NCBI RefSeq assembly: GCF_011753055.1
Contig: NZ_VWWJ01000035.1
Location: 1 to 63,765 of the forward strand
Length of the DNA: 63,765 nucleotides
Source: Burkholderia sp. Ax-1719
GTDB taxonomy: Bacteria; Pseudomonadota; Gammaproteobacteria; Burkholderiales; Burkholderiaceae
Direction: 5' to 3'
The notes beneath the pieces were generated by a model that was given only the letters and a program-made list of their open reading frames with translations, did no database searches and was not told where the DNA came from. The position numbers were made by a program, and so were the translations under genes. Every line of letters begins with the position of its first letter. Positions within the stretch are counted from its first letter, which is position 1. Below are positions 42,118 to 55,541 of this stretch, piece by piece.

Positions 42118-43049
42118 CACTCGCTTGCCTCTTTCCCGGCCAGGGCGCGCAAAGCCCCGGCTTTTTGCATCGACTGCCCGAGCATGAGGTCGTGCGCGCG
42201 ACGCTCGATGAAGCCTCGGCGGTGCTCGGCAGCGATGTGCTCGCACTCGATAGCGTCCAGGCGTTGCAATCGACGGTTGCCGTGCAGATTGGCCTCGTCG
42301 TCGCGGGTGTGGCTCATGCGCGCGCGCTAGCACATGCGGGGTTGGTGCCGCAGTTCAGCGCGGGGCTGTCGGTGGGCGCGTATCCCGCAGCCGTGTGCTG
42401 CGGCGCGCTCGCCTTTAACGACGCGCTGCGCATGGTGAGCAAGCGCGCCGAACTGATGGAAACCGCGTGGCCGTCGGGCTATGGCTTGACGGCGGTGTCG
42501 GGCTTGAGCGAAACGCAGATCGAAACGCTTGCGGCGACGTGCGCTCAGGAAGGCGGCGAACACGTTTATGTCGCCAACGTCAACGCGCCACGCCAGATCG
42601 TCGTGGCAGGCTCGGACACGGCGCTCGACGCCTTCGCCGCGCGTGCCCTCGCCGCCGGTGCGCGCAAGGCACAGCGCCTGGCGGTTTCCGTTCCTTCGCA
42701 TTGCGAATTATTAGCCGATGCCGCCGAACAGCTCGTGGCGTGGTCGCGCGATATCCCCTTCCGTTTGCCCGAAGGCGCATACATCGACAATCGAGGCGGG
42801 CGGCCGCTTTATAGCGGCGACGCCATTCGCGCGGATCTGGCCACCAATATGCGTTACACGGTGCGCTGGTTCGATGCGCTCACCGTCATGGTCGAATCGG
42901 GCGCAACGGTGCTGGTGGAAACGCCGCCGGGTCAGGTGCTGACCGATATCGCGCGGGAGCACTATCCAGAGTTAACGGCGCTGAGCACGTCGACTTTGCC
43001 GCTCGACCGTTTGGTGGCGACAGTCAAGCGACGGCTGGGCGACGATTGA
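42114..43049 (+). CDS. mdcH: Malonate decarboxylase epsilon subunit (malonyl-CoA:ACP acyltransferase)
   Basis: 311 residues. FabD-like acyltransferase that primes the ACP with malonyl. FPGQGAQ at 7-13, nucleophile S86 in GLSVGAY and catalytic H196 in VPSHCELL are visible. Last gene of the operon. No strong intrinsic terminator was seen in the 117 bases before the convergent AlkB-like gene. Confidence 0.95.
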   Translation: MTLACLFPGQGAQSPGFLHRLPEHEVVRATLDEASAVLGSDVLALDSVQALQSTVAVQIGLVVAGVAHARALAHAGLVPQFSAGLSVGAYPAAVCCGALAFNDALRMVSKRAELMETAWPSGYGLTAVSGLSETQIETLAATCAQEGGEHVYVANVNAPRQIVVAGSDTALDAFAARALAAGARKAQRLAVSVPSHCELLADAAEQLVAWSRDIPFRLPEGAYIDNRGGRPLYSGDAIRADLATNMRYTVRWFDALTVMVESGATVLVETPPGQVLTDIAREHYPELTALSTSTLPLDRLVATVKRRLGDD

Positions 43050-43166
43050 CGTGCCAAAGCGCTAAATTTCGAATTGGATTTTTATGCGCATAAAGTCAGA
43101 TATGTGACATCACGGCATCGCGCCGCGCATCGTCCTGCAACTTGACGCGATCGCCAGTCAAACCAC

Positions 43167-43781
43167 CTACTTCTTACGCAATTCCGGCATCACTACCCGA
43201 AACGTAAGATTGACGCGCTCGCCGCTGATCGTGGGTTCTTTCGGCACCCGATGCCGCCATTGCGCCTGCGTCTGACCGCGCATCACCAGCAGGCTGCCGC
43301 CCGAAAGCGCAAACGAGCGCGTCACGCCACTCGCGGTATGGCGCAGATCGAAGCGCCGCGTTGCGCCCAGGCTCAGGGAGGCGATGACCGGTTCGGGGCC
43401 AAGTTCGGGTTCGTGGTCGGCGTGCCAGCCCATGCTGTCCGTGCCGCCGCGATAGCGGTTGAGCAAAACGCTGTTGAATCGCACCTTGCACAGCGACGCG
43501 ATCGCGTCGCGCAATTCAGCCACCGCCGGCGTCCACGGCTGCGGCACATTGCGAATACCCGAATAGATATAGATCGCGCCGGGATCGCCCTGCCAGGCCG
43601 TCAGGCGCGGCTGGTCGACCCAGCCGCCCGGCGTGCGGATACGCTCCTGCTTCCACTCGGTTTCAGCCACGATGCGCGCGAGGTAATCGGCTGCCGCGGC
43701 GGCGTCGAGCCACGCGGGATGCCAGTCGACATCGGGCTGCGGAGTGTCGTCGAAGAGGTCGAACATCGGGGACGCTTGCAT
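43167..43781 (-). CDS. AlkB-like 2-oxoglutarate/Fe(II) dioxygenase
   Basis: 204 residues. Fe(II) ligands H120 and D122 (GWHADHE) and H177 (QWRHRVPK) are visible, as are R189 and R195 (ERVNLTFR) that bind 2-oxoglutarate. LNRYRGGTDSMGWHADHE is the AlkB/ALKBH2-3 nucleotide-repair type. It probably reverses alkyl lesions in DNA or RNA. The start could be Met6 (MFDLFDD) instead of Met1. Convergent with mdcH. Confidence 0.93.
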   Translation of the reverse strand: MQASPMFDLFDDTPQPDVDWHPAWLDAAAAADYLARIVAETEWKQERIRTPGGWVDQPRLTAWQGDPGAIYIYSGIRNVPQPWTPAVAELRDAIASLCKVRFNSVLLNRYRGGTDSMGWHADHEPELGPEPVIASLSLGATRRFDLRHTASGVTRSFALSGGSLLVMRGQTQAQWRHRVPKEPTISGERVNLTFRVVMPELRKK

Positions 43782-43852
43782 GAAGCCTGCAGCGAAAAGC
43801 CAAAGCGTCAGTGTCGCACGCCCGCACGTTGCGTAGCGGCGCGCTTCACTCG

Positions 43853-44176
43853 TCAGGTCATGAGCGCGATGTAGAACACCACTGCGCCGATCAGCGCGCC
43901 TACGAAGCAGAACCCCTCGGGCGCGTCGTCGGTGGTGCGCGAACGCAGCCAGCCGCCCGCCACGCCGAACAACCCCGCGATGCCTAGCGCGACAAACACC
44001 ATCACGATATCGAATAGCGCGCTACGGCCAATTTCGAGGATATCGAACTGCTTGACGGCGTAATACAGCGCGATCGCCATGATCGACAGCACGACGAGCG
44101 GCAGCATAACGTGACTGCCCTCATGCCCTACGTGACGACCATGAAGCCCTTGTCCCGCCGGTCTGGTATTTTTCAT
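43853..44176 (-). CDS. Small membrane protein of unknown function
   Basis: 107 residues from ATG at 44176, with GGGGGAG about 7 bases upstream. After a His/Gly-rich lead (GQGLHGRHVGHEGSH) come three hydrophobic segments (VMLPLVVLSIMAIALYYAV, ALFDIVMVFVALGIAGLFGV, FCFVGALIGAVVFYIALM). No family recognised. The open frame to 44272 adds an unlikely basic lead. Confidence 0.65.
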   Translation of the reverse strand: MKNTRPAGQGLHGRHVGHEGSHVMLPLVVLSIMAIALYYAVKQFDILEIGRSALFDIVMVFVALGIAGLFGVAGGWLRSRTTDDAPEGFCFVGALIGAVVFYIALMT

Positions 44177-44577
44177 GACCCGTCTCCCCCAGAGCGCCCG
44201 AAACCGCACGGGCCTCGATTCGAGCATAGTCCACAGATTGCGTGGGTTCAATGAACGTTTAATTGCGCGCATTGCTCACGGGAAAATAGTGCTGCGCGTC
44301 CCACATTTTGGCAATCCAGGGTTATGCCGCAGTGCCACACCCACCGCGTACGGCATGCTGCAAGGCTCGCGCAAGGCCCCTGCAAGCTGGCTCGGCGCGC
44401 AATGCCGCGCTGCGCAAAACACGCTGCCCGCCACCACGCTGACCACTTCGGCGCGTCGCTCGCCTGCTGACGGCACGAAGTCTGCTCTGTAGCTAGAATG
44501 CATCGTGACTCGCGCGCCGCTTGTGCGACGCTCGCCCCCCTCCTCCGCTGTCTTCGTCCATCGTTCCCGCGCCCGCC
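44177..44577. other. Divergent intergenic region
   Basis: 401 bases between the small membrane protein and the metallophosphoesterase start. It should hold both promoters. I see no gene or strong hairpin. Confidence 0.4.
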
Positions 44578-45735
44578 ATGCCCCGACTTTCGTTTCTGGT
44601 CCGCTTCGTCTCCATCGGTGTGCTGCTGCATATCTATGTGGGCTTCCGGCTCATTCCCGATCTGCCCGTGCCCGCTGCCGGCAAATGGCTCGCGGCGCTC
44701 TGGCTCGTGATGTCGGTACTGGTGATTCCGCCGGGTCTGCTCGCGCGCCGCTTCGAGCGTCAGCCGTTGGGCGACCGCCTTGCGTGGATCGGCATGCTGG
44801 CGATGGGCTTCTTTTCGTCGCTGCTGATGCTGACGATCCTGCGCGACCTCGTGCTGGCTTCGCTCATGACGGTCGAATCGCTCTGGCCGGGCATTGTGAG
44901 TCTGGCGCATTGGCGCATCGCCAGCGCGGCACTGGTCGTTGTGCTCGCATTCTGTTCGAGCGGCATCGGCTTTTTCAATGCGCGGCGACGCGCGCCCGTA
45001 CGCAACGTCGAAGTGCCGATCCGCAATCTGCCCGCCGCGCTCGACGGCTTCACGATCGTGCAATTGAGCGACATTCACGTCGGGCCGACCATCAAGCACG
45101 ATTACGTCGAAGCGATCGTGCGCGCCGTGAATCAGCTGGACGCCGATGTGGTGGCCATCACCGGCGATGTGGTGGACGGCAGCGTGCAGCATCTGTCGAA
45201 TCACACCGCGCCGCTCGGGCAGCTTGCCGCGCAGCATGGCGTGTATCTGGTCACCGGCAATCATGAATACTATTCGGGCGCCGATGCCTGGATCGCCGAG
45301 TTTCGCCGTATCGGCCTGACCGTGCTGATGAATCAGCATGTGGTGATCGAGCACGACGGCGCGCGTCTGGTGCTCGCCGGTGTGACCGATTACACGGCGG
45401 GCCATTTCGACCCCTCGCATCGCAGCGATCCGCAAGGCGCGCTGCGTGGCGCCCCCGACGATGTCGACACGCGCGTGCTGCTCGCCCATCAGCCGCGCAC
45501 CGCCCACGCCGCCGCCGATGCGGGCTACACGCTGCAACTATCGGGTCACACGCACGGCGGGCAGATTTTCCCGTGGAATTTCATGGTGCGGCTGCAACAG
45601 CCGTTCACGGCGGGGCTCGAAAAACTCGGCAGTCTGTGGGTCTACACGAGCCGCGGCACGGGTTATTGGGGGCCGCCGAAGCGCCTGGGCGCGCCTTCGG
45701 AAATCACGCGCGTACGGCTTGTCGGTGCACATTGA
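44578..45735 (+). CDS. Membrane-anchored metallophosphoesterase
   Basis: 385 residues from ATG at 44578. Four N-terminal membrane helices (about residues 1-135) anchor a calcineurin-like domain. The metal-site motifs occur in order: LSDIHVGP, TGDVVDG, GNHEYY and SGHTHGGQ. The arrangement is like YkuE/YaeI-type phosphoesterases. It probably acts on a phosphoester near the membrane; substrate unknown. A longer open frame adds 19 low-quality residues. Confidence 0.9.
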   Translation: MPRLSFLVRFVSIGVLLHIYVGFRLIPDLPVPAAGKWLAALWLVMSVLVIPPGLLARRFERQPLGDRLAWIGMLAMGFFSSLLMLTILRDLVLASLMTVESLWPGIVSLAHWRIASAALVVVLAFCSSGIGFFNARRRAPVRNVEVPIRNLPAALDGFTIVQLSDIHVGPTIKHDYVEAIVRAVNQLDADVVAITGDVVDGSVQHLSNHTAPLGQLAAQHGVYLVTGNHEYYSGADAWIAEFRRIGLTVLMNQHVVIEHDGARLVLAGVTDYTAGHFDPSHRSDPQGALRGAPDDVDTRVLLAHQPRTAHAAADAGYTLQLSGHTHGGQIFPWNFMVRLQQPFTAGLEKLGSLWVYTSRGTGYWGPPKRLGAPSEITRVRLVGAH

Positions 45736-45861
45736 GTCGCACCGCATTCTCGTTGCTCACGCATCGAATTCGCCCCGCCGACGCCTTCGCCTGGCGGCAT
45801 GCGTAAAGCCGCTATCATGTTCTGACTAGTCCTTGCCCGGAACCACAGGAATCCATCGCTC

Positions 45862-46968
45862 ATGGACGGCAACAAGTCACTTCATCAAACCGCCTTTTAT
45901 CTACTGCTTTTCGTTGTTTCCATTGCGCTGTGCTTCGTGCTTGCACCGTTTTTCAGCACCGTGCTGTGGGGCGCGATACTCGCGCTGATCTTCCAGCCCG
46001 TGCAGCGGCGCCTCGTTGCACGCCTGGGGCGGCGACGCAATCTGGCTGCCCTCATCACGCTCGCGATCTGTCTGGTGATCGTGATCTTTCCGCTCACGCT
46101 GGTGGCGGGCACGCTGATCCAGCAAGTGGGCTATGCGTATGCACAGGTGCGTGCGGGAAGCCTCGATTTCGGCGCGTTTTTCAGCCAGATCGTGCATGCG
46201 CTGCCGCAGTCGATCCAGAACGTTCTCGCGCGTTACGACCTGATGGATTTGCCCGGCCTTCAGCAGCGTCTCTCGGCGGGCGCGGCGCAGATCAGCCAGT
46301 TCGTCGCCACGCGCGCGCTCAGTCTCGGCCAGAATACCGTGCAGTTCGTGGTGAGCTTCTGCGTGATGCTCTATCTGTTCTTCTTTCTCGTGCGCGACGG
46401 CCGCGAAATCTCGCATCTGATCCGCGATGCCATTCCGCTCGACGAGTCGCATAAGCAACACCTGATCCGCAAATTCACCACGGTGATCCGCGCGACGGTC
46501 AAGGGCAATGTGGTGGTGGCGGTCGTGCAGGGGACGCTGGGCGGCATCGCGCTGTGGGTGGTCGGCATCCAGGGCGCGCTGCTGTGGGGCTTCGTGATGA
46601 TGCTGCTTTCGCTGCTGCCGGCCGTCGGCGCGGCGCTCGTCTGGCTGCCGGTGGCGATCTACTTCATTTCGACGGGCGTGCTGGTGAAGGGCATCGGGCT
46701 CGCGTTATTCGGCACGCTCGTGATCGGTACGGTCGATAACGTGTTGCGACCCGTGCTGGTCGGCAAAGATACGCGTCTGCCCGACTGGGTCGTGCTGATC
46801 TCTACGCTTGGCGGCATTTCGCTTCTCGGCATCAACGGCTTCGTGATCGGGCCGCTGATTGCCGCGCTCTTTATCAGTTGCTGGGATCTGCTGCGGCGCG
46901 ACCAGCATAGTCAGATCAACCAGAGCGACGCCGTCGCCGCGACCGATCCGGACGATGATCCGGTCTGA
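45862..46968 (+). CDS. AI-2E family transporter
   Basis: 368 residues with about eight helices. FFSTVLWGAILALIFQPVQRRLV near the N-terminus and VGIQGALLWGFVMMLLSLLPAVGAALVWLPVA in the second half are diagnostic of the AI-2E (YdiK/TqsA/PerM) family. Members include the autoinducer-2 exporter TqsA and Na+/H+ antiporters; the substrate here is unknown. It lies 126 bases after the phosphoesterase. Confidence 0.93.
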   Translation: MDGNKSLHQTAFYLLLFVVSIALCFVLAPFFSTVLWGAILALIFQPVQRRLVARLGRRRNLAALITLAICLVIVIFPLTLVAGTLIQQVGYAYAQVRAGSLDFGAFFSQIVHALPQSIQNVLARYDLMDLPGLQQRLSAGAAQISQFVATRALSLGQNTVQFVVSFCVMLYLFFFLVRDGREISHLIRDAIPLDESHKQHLIRKFTTVIRATVKGNVVVAVVQGTLGGIALWVVGIQGALLWGFVMMLLSLLPAVGAALVWLPVAIYFISTGVLVKGIGLALFGTLVIGTVDNVLRPVLVGKDTRLPDWVVLISTLGGISLLGINGFVIGPLIAALFISCWDLLRRDQHSQINQSDAVAATDPDDDPV

Positions 46969-46992
46969 CGCGGCGCGCGGCTTTGAGAGCGC

Positions 46993-48441
46993 TTATGAGG
47001 AGACGTGCATCGGCACGCCAGCCCGTCCCTGACGCGGCGGTTCTGGCACGACCGGCGCGCTCGCACCAGGCGACGGACCTCCCTGCGCGGAGACTGAAAA
47101 ACCGAATGTATTGATACCGTTTGCACTCCGCACGAATACCGTGCCACCGTGCATTTCTGCGACGGCCTTGACGATCGATAGTCCCAGACCGTGATTCTCG
47201 TGGCTATTCGAGCGTGCTTCCTGAATGCGGTAAAAGCGGTCGAAGATATGTTCGCGCACATCCGGATCGAGCGGCTCACCGGGATTCGACACCGCAATCT
47301 CCACATGCCCGTCCTGCGGCGCGATGGTGGCCTGCAGAAGCGTGCCCGGCGACGAATGCTGGATCGCGTTCACAAACAGATTGCTCACCGCGCGGCCAAT
47401 CAGCGAAGTATTGACCCACGCGCGCGCATCGCCCTGCACTTCGACGCGCAGTTGTGCTTCTTCCAGCGGCATATCGAGGAACTCCAGCATGCGCTCGACT
47501 TCGCAGCGCAGCGAGACTTCCGCGAGTTCGGTCGCACGTTCACCGCGATCGCTGCGCGAGAGGAACAGCATGTCGTTGACGATTACGCGCAATCGTTCGA
47601 ATTCCTCAAGATTCGACTGCAGCGTCTGTTGCAACTGTTCGACGGATCGGTCGCGCGTGAGCGCCACTTGAGTCTGCCCGATCAGGATGCTCACGGGCGT
47701 GCGCAATTCATGCGCGACGTCGGCGTTGAACGATTCGAGCCGTTCGTAGGCTTTATCCAGACGTTCCAGTGCGCCATTGAACGACGTCGCCAGTTCGTGC
47801 AGTTCTTCGGGCAATTCACCCGAATGCAGACGTTGACGCCGGTTCGACGGGCTCAATTGCGCCGCTTCGCGCGAAAGCCGCGTGAGCGGTGCGAGGCCAA
47901 AGCGCGTGACGGCGCGGCTCAGCAGCGCCACGGCAATCGTGGACAGCGCAATCAGCACGCCCAGCGCGATACCGAAGCGCCGCAGCATGCTTTCGGTACG
48001 CACGCAGTCGCTCGACACCGTGAGTTTGACTTCGGGGCGGTCGCCGCTAGCCGGTACGACGATGCTCGTGACGATCACGTCGTAATTGCAGCCCGGCGGG
48101 CGCACGAGTTGATGATTCGGGCCAACGTCGCCGGTGACCTTGCCCGCAACGGGCGCGCCAAAGCGAAAACGTGGATCGGGGCCATCCACGTAGTAATGCA
48201 TGCGGCTATCGGCAGGCGAGAGATCGCGCAGTTTTTCCTGCACGAAGGCCCACTTTTTCACATCGGGCGCGTGCGAGACGATCAGGCTCGCGATGCGCGC
48301 GCGCGTATCGAGCGTCTCGCGCAACTCGTTGAAAAGCTGTCCCTGCATCAGCAGAAAGAGGCCCGTGCCCGTAAGCGTGAACACGACGAGCGACACCGCT
48401 GCGAACATCGCGGAAAGCCGCAGCGAGATCGAGCGTTTCAT
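46993..48441 (-). CDS. Sensor histidine kinase of a CusS/IrlS-type two-component system
   Basis: 482 residues. An N-terminal helix (LSAMFAAVSLVVFTLTGTGLFLLM), a periplasmic sensor domain of about 130 residues, a second helix, HAMP, then the HisKA box DVAHELRTPVSILIGQ and the ATPase boxes NLFVNAIQHS and HGLGLSIVKAVAEMHGG. This matches heavy-metal-sensing kinases (CusS, IrlS). Its ATG overlaps the response-regulator stop by 4 bases. Confidence 0.94.
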   Translation of the reverse strand: MKRSISLRLSAMFAAVSLVVFTLTGTGLFLLMQGQLFNELRETLDTRARIASLIVSHAPDVKKWAFVQEKLRDLSPADSRMHYYVDGPDPRFRFGAPVAGKVTGDVGPNHQLVRPPGCNYDVIVTSIVVPASGDRPEVKLTVSSDCVRTESMLRRFGIALGVLIALSTIAVALLSRAVTRFGLAPLTRLSREAAQLSPSNRRQRLHSGELPEELHELATSFNGALERLDKAYERLESFNADVAHELRTPVSILIGQTQVALTRDRSVEQLQQTLQSNLEEFERLRVIVNDMLFLSRSDRGERATELAEVSLRCEVERMLEFLDMPLEEAQLRVEVQGDARAWVNTSLIGRAVSNLFVNAIQHSSPGTLLQATIAPQDGHVEIAVSNPGEPLDPDVREHIFDRFYRIQEARSNSHENHGLGLSIVKAVAEMHGGTVFVRSANGINTFGFSVSAQGGPSPGASAPVVPEPPRQGRAGVPMHVSS

Positions 48442-49127
48442 GACAGCGTGCCCCCTTCTTCGCGCACTTCGAGCACATAGCCCATGCCGCGGATCGTGTG
48501 CAGCAGCTTCGCCGCATGCGGCCCGTCGAGTTTCGCGCGCAGGCGCTTGATGGCGGTTTCCACCACGTTGGCGTTGCTTTCGAAGTTCACGTCCCAGACC
48601 AGTTCGGTGATGAGCGTCTTCGACAAAATCTCGCCGCGCCGCCGCGCCAGCACGGAAAGCAATTGAAACTCCTTCGCCGTGAGATCGAGACGCACGCCGT
48701 CACGCGTCGCGCGGCGGCTGATCAGATCGACCTGCAGATCGCCCACGGAAATCAGCGTCGATTCCTGGGCGCGCGCGCGGCGCGTCAGCGCGCGCAACCG
48801 CTCGACCAGTTCGAGGAACGAGAACGGCTTGGTGAGGTAGTCGTCGGCGCCATCGCGCAGGCCATGCACGCGATCATCCACGCGGTCGCGCGCGGTCAGC
48901 ATGATGACGGGCGTTTCCTTTTTTGCCCGCACCGCGCGCAGCACGCCGAAGCCGTCGAGCTTCGGCAGCATCACGTCGAGCACGATCACGTCGAAATCGT
49001 ATTCCGTGGCCATCCACGCGCCCTCTTCGCCGTCCATCGCCACATCGACGATCCAGCCTTGTTCGCTCAAGCCGCTGCGCAAATAGTCCACGACTTTGCG
49101 TTCGTCTTCGATCACCAGTACTTTCAT
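48438..49127 (-). CDS. OmpR-family response regulator (CusR/IrlR-type)
   Basis: 229 residues from ATG at 49127. Receiver with phospho-acceptor D51 (VIVLDVMLP) and K100, then a winged-helix trans_reg_C domain ending HTIRGMGYVLE. The open frame to 49157 adds 10 residues with no support. It follows the outer-membrane-factor gene after 60 bases on the same strand, so the sensor system is probably transcribed with the pump it controls. Confidence 0.95.
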   Translation of the reverse strand: MKVLVIEDERKVVDYLRSGLSEQGWIVDVAMDGEEGAWMATEYDFDVIVLDVMLPKLDGFGVLRAVRAKKETPVIMLTARDRVDDRVHGLRDGADDYLTKPFSFLELVERLRALTRRARAQESTLISVGDLQVDLISRRATRDGVRLDLTAKEFQLLSVLARRRGEILSKTLITELVWDVNFESNANVVETAIKRLRAKLDGPHAAKLLHTIRGMGYVLEVREEGGTLS

Positions 49128-49187
49128 GCTTGCCCTCCACTTCGCGCGCGGCATCAAAGGCCGCGTCGAATCATATTTGTGTTGCCG

Positions 49188-50753
49188 TCAGCCGCGTCCG
49201 GGCGCGGCGGTTTGCGTGTTCTGCATTCCCTGGCTCCCTTCGCCACCTTCCGCACCGCTCGCCGGTACTTCATGACAGGTGCCCATGCTGCAGGCGAGCG
49301 CGCGGTCGTCCGCGCTCCAGCCGCCGCCCAGCGCCTTCGCCAGATATACCACCGTGGCGGCCTGCTGTCCGTGAATCTGCACCTCCTGGCGCTCGCTGGC
49401 AAGCAATTGCTGCTCGGCGTTGAGCACGTCGATGAAGGCGACGAGCCCGCCCTGATAGCGGTCGTTGGCGAGATCGAAGGACTGGCGGGCGTCGTCGACC
49501 GCAGCCTGGCCGTCGGTCGAGGCGCGATCGAGCACGGAGAGCCCGGTCACCGCATTCTGCACTTCCTGGAACGCCGTGAGCACGGTTTGCCGATACGAGG
49601 CCTGCGCCGATTCGTAGCCCGCCTGCGCGTAATCCACGCCGGCTTTTCGCTTGCCGCCGTCGAACAGCACTTCGCCCGCGCCGGCACCCAGCGACCAGAG
49701 CAGGCTGGGCGCGGTGAAGAGATTGCTAAAGCGCGTCGATTCCCAGCCTAGCGTGGGCGAAAGCGTGATGTCCGGGAAGTAGGCAGAGCGCGCCACGCCG
49801 ATCTGCGCGTTGGCCGCGGCCATCGCGCGCTCAGCCGAGGCTACGTCGGGGCGGCGCTGCAGGAGTTCACTGGGCAAGCCGGTGGGCAAAGCGGGCGTTG
49901 GCAACGGCGTGACGTGCGGCGCAAGCGCGAATTCCGGCGCGGGCTTGCCGATCAGCACGGCAATCGCATGTTCGTCCTGCTGGCGCTGGTTTTCGAGCAG
50001 ATGCACCTGCGTTCTCGTGGCATCGAGTTGCGCTTTTTGCTGCAGCAGCGTGAGGCCCGATACCGCGCCCAGGTCGTGCTGCGCCGTGACGAAATCAAGC
50101 GCCTTCTGTTGCAGCGCCACCGAGCGATTCACCACGTCGATTTCATCATCGAGTTCGCGCAGCGCGAAGTAATCGGTGGCGAGTTCGGCGGTCAGCACGA
50201 GGCGCGCGTTGGCGAGATCGTCGCCCGCTTCCTGCGCCGACGCTTGCGCCGATTCCACCATGCGACGGATGCGACCGAACAGGTCGAGTTCGTAGCTGAT
50301 GGTTGGCCCGACCTTGATGTCGTTCTGCACCGTCGACATATTCGGCGTCACGTAGGTGGTCTGCGGGCGATTCGCGGAGATGCGCTCGCGCGCGAGGCTG
50401 CCGTCGAGCGACACCTGCGGCGCCTGTTGCGAGGACACCGATCCCAGCGTGGCGCGCGCCTGGGCGTAGTGCGCGGCGGCCACGCGCAGCGTCTGGTTTT
50501 CCGCCAGCGCAGCGTCTTCCAGACCGTTCAGCTCCGTATTACCAAACACCTTCCACCACTGCGGATCGAGCGGCGCGTGCGAAGGCTGCGCGCCATGCCA
50601 GTACGCATCGGCGGGATCGACCTGCCACGCGGCGGGGCTGGCCGTTTGCGGCGCGCGATAATCGGGGCCGACCGTGCAGGCGGCGAGCGTCGCCAGCGCG
50701 CTCGCCAGCAGCGTCGCGCGCGTGGATTGCAGCGGAAAACGCACGGCCCTCAC
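49188..50753 (-). CDS. RND efflux outer-membrane lipoprotein, NodT family
   Basis: 521 residues. The lipoprotein signal is LASALATLAAC with lipid-bearing C26, followed by TVGPDYRAP, the NodT/OprM start. Two TolC-type repeats follow (residues about 65-250 and 280-465). It forms the outer-membrane duct of the tripartite pump. ATGA overlap with the upstream adaptor gene. Confidence 0.95.
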   Translation of the reverse strand: MRAVRFPLQSTRATLLASALATLAACTVGPDYRAPQTASPAAWQVDPADAYWHGAQPSHAPLDPQWWKVFGNTELNGLEDAALAENQTLRVAAAHYAQARATLGSVSSQQAPQVSLDGSLARERISANRPQTTYVTPNMSTVQNDIKVGPTISYELDLFGRIRRMVESAQASAQEAGDDLANARLVLTAELATDYFALRELDDEIDVVNRSVALQQKALDFVTAQHDLGAVSGLTLLQQKAQLDATRTQVHLLENQRQQDEHAIAVLIGKPAPEFALAPHVTPLPTPALPTGLPSELLQRRPDVASAERAMAAANAQIGVARSAYFPDITLSPTLGWESTRFSNLFTAPSLLWSLGAGAGEVLFDGGKRKAGVDYAQAGYESAQASYRQTVLTAFQEVQNAVTGLSVLDRASTDGQAAVDDARQSFDLANDRYQGGLVAFIDVLNAEQQLLASERQEVQIHGQQAATVVYLAKALGGGWSADDRALACSMGTCHEVPASGAEGGEGSQGMQNTQTAAPGRG

Positions 50754-52026
50754 GTCGTGCCTCGCGGCGCGGAGGCCGCGCCCTTCTGCGGCGCGACCAC
50801 GACGACGTTGTCGCCGTCGGCGATCGAATCACCTGGGTTAAGCACGACGCGGTCGCCCGGATCGAGTCCCCGGCTGATTTCCAGCGTCTGCCCGAGGTCT
50901 TGGGCGATTTCCACGGGCTTCAGCTTGATCTTGCCGTTCGCATCCACGACGGCCAGACGCGGGCCTTCCGCACGAAACAGCAGCGTGTTGCCAGGGACCG
51001 TCAGGAGTCCCTTCGAATCGGTTTGCAACGCCGCCTGCACGTAAGCGCCTGGCAGCAGCTTGCCGTCGTGATTGGGCAGCGAGATTTCCACCTGCAGCGT
51101 GCGCGTAGCGACGTCGATGGCCTGCGCCGTGCGCGTGACGGTGCCGTCGAACACCACGCCCGGCATTTCCTGCTCGCTCACACTAACGTGCTGGCCCACC
51201 GCCACTTGCGGCGCGTAGGTCTGCGGCACGTCCAGATAGAGGCGCAGCGGGTCGGACTGCGCAATCGCAAACAGCGCGCGGCCCGCGCCGCCATTGCCCG
51301 CATTGACCAGATCGCCGATATCGACATTGCGTTGCGTGATCACGCCTGTGATCGGCGCAACAATGCGCTGAAACGATTTGGTCTGCTGAAGACGGCGCAC
51401 ATTGGCGTCGGCGGCGGCGAGGTTGGCGACGTCCTGGTTATACGCGCCCTGGCGATCGTCGAGTTCCTGCTGCGAGACCGCATCGCGCTGGCGCAACTGC
51501 TGCGCGCGATCGAACGAGGTCTTGGCAAGCGAGAGTGTCGATGCAGACTGATCGCGCTGCGCCTGTGCCTGCGCAAGCTCCTGATCGATCTCGGGCGTAT
51601 CGATTTCGGCGAGCAACTGGCCTTGCTGCACATGCGCGCCGATATCGGCGTACCACTTGAGCACGTAGCCGTTCGCGCGGGAGTAGATCGGCGCTTCCAC
51701 GTAGCCGCGCAGCGTGCCCGGCAAAACGATGCGGCCATCCGCGCCGGCCGGTACGGGTTGCACGACGCTCACATACTGCTTCGCGTTCTGCTTGGTGACA
51801 TCGGCGAGATTGTGGGCGTTGAGCACGTTGGAGACGATCGTGCGCGCCGCGCCCGCCGCCAGCAGCAAGGCGATCACGATCACCGCGATGCGCGCACGTC
51901 GGCCCGCCTGGGCGCGCGCGGGCAAGTCGAGGCCCTGATCGCCGCCCACGGAGATGTCGAGGGAAGAATGATGGTGGGGTTCGTTCATGTCGTCGGCCAG
52001 AAAATTCGTCAGCGTTGGCTTATGCA

Positions 52027-52030
<4 letters not shown>
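50750..52030 (-). CDS. RND efflux periplasmic adaptor (HlyD/AcrA family)
   Basis: 426 residues. One N-terminal helix (IAVIVIALLLAAGAA) anchors it. The biotinyl-lipoyl parts are GYVLKWYADIGAHVQQGQLLAEI and QRIVAPITGVITQRNVDIGDLV on either side of the alpha-helical hairpin. Start chosen at 52030 because ATGA overlaps the pump stop; Met2 and Met15 are alternatives. Confidence 0.94.
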
Positions 52031-55227
<3,197 letters not shown>

Positions 55228-55541
55228 GAGGCGGTTTCGGGCAAATCAGACGAAATCGGGCAAGAGGAAATACGCGCTTGCAGTGTGCGCTCGAAACACG
55301 CGCAGGAATGCGCATGAATACACGCATGAATACACATTGCGCATCGATCAAACGGTGCCGCATCATAGGCAATCGCAGTGGCAGGTTGCTGGCGCGAATA
55401 TGGCGAAATTGCCAGCCTCGCCAGTCTGCGAAAGCGCGGCTTATCGGGCGTGCCTTTGCCGAGCGTTAGCAAACGTCGGACACGCCTCTCCCTGCACGCC
55501 GTGCGCGCGTATTTTTCTGTTCGTGCTTACTGGACGAGCGC
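55228..55541. promoter_or_regulatory. Promoter region of the RND operon
   Basis: 314 bases between the LysR stop and the pump start, same strand. It contains the 12-bp tandem repeat at 55312-55335. No gene seen. Confidence 0.5.
55312..55335. repeat. 12-bp tandem repeat upstream of the RND pump
   Basis: GCATGAATACAC occurs twice in a row (55312-55323, 55324-55335), about 85-108 bases before the pump ATG. A weaker related unit (GCAGGAATGC) precedes it at 55302. Direct repeats are the usual binding pattern of OmpR/CusR-type regulators, so this is a candidate operator for the regulator at 48438. Confidence 0.6.
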
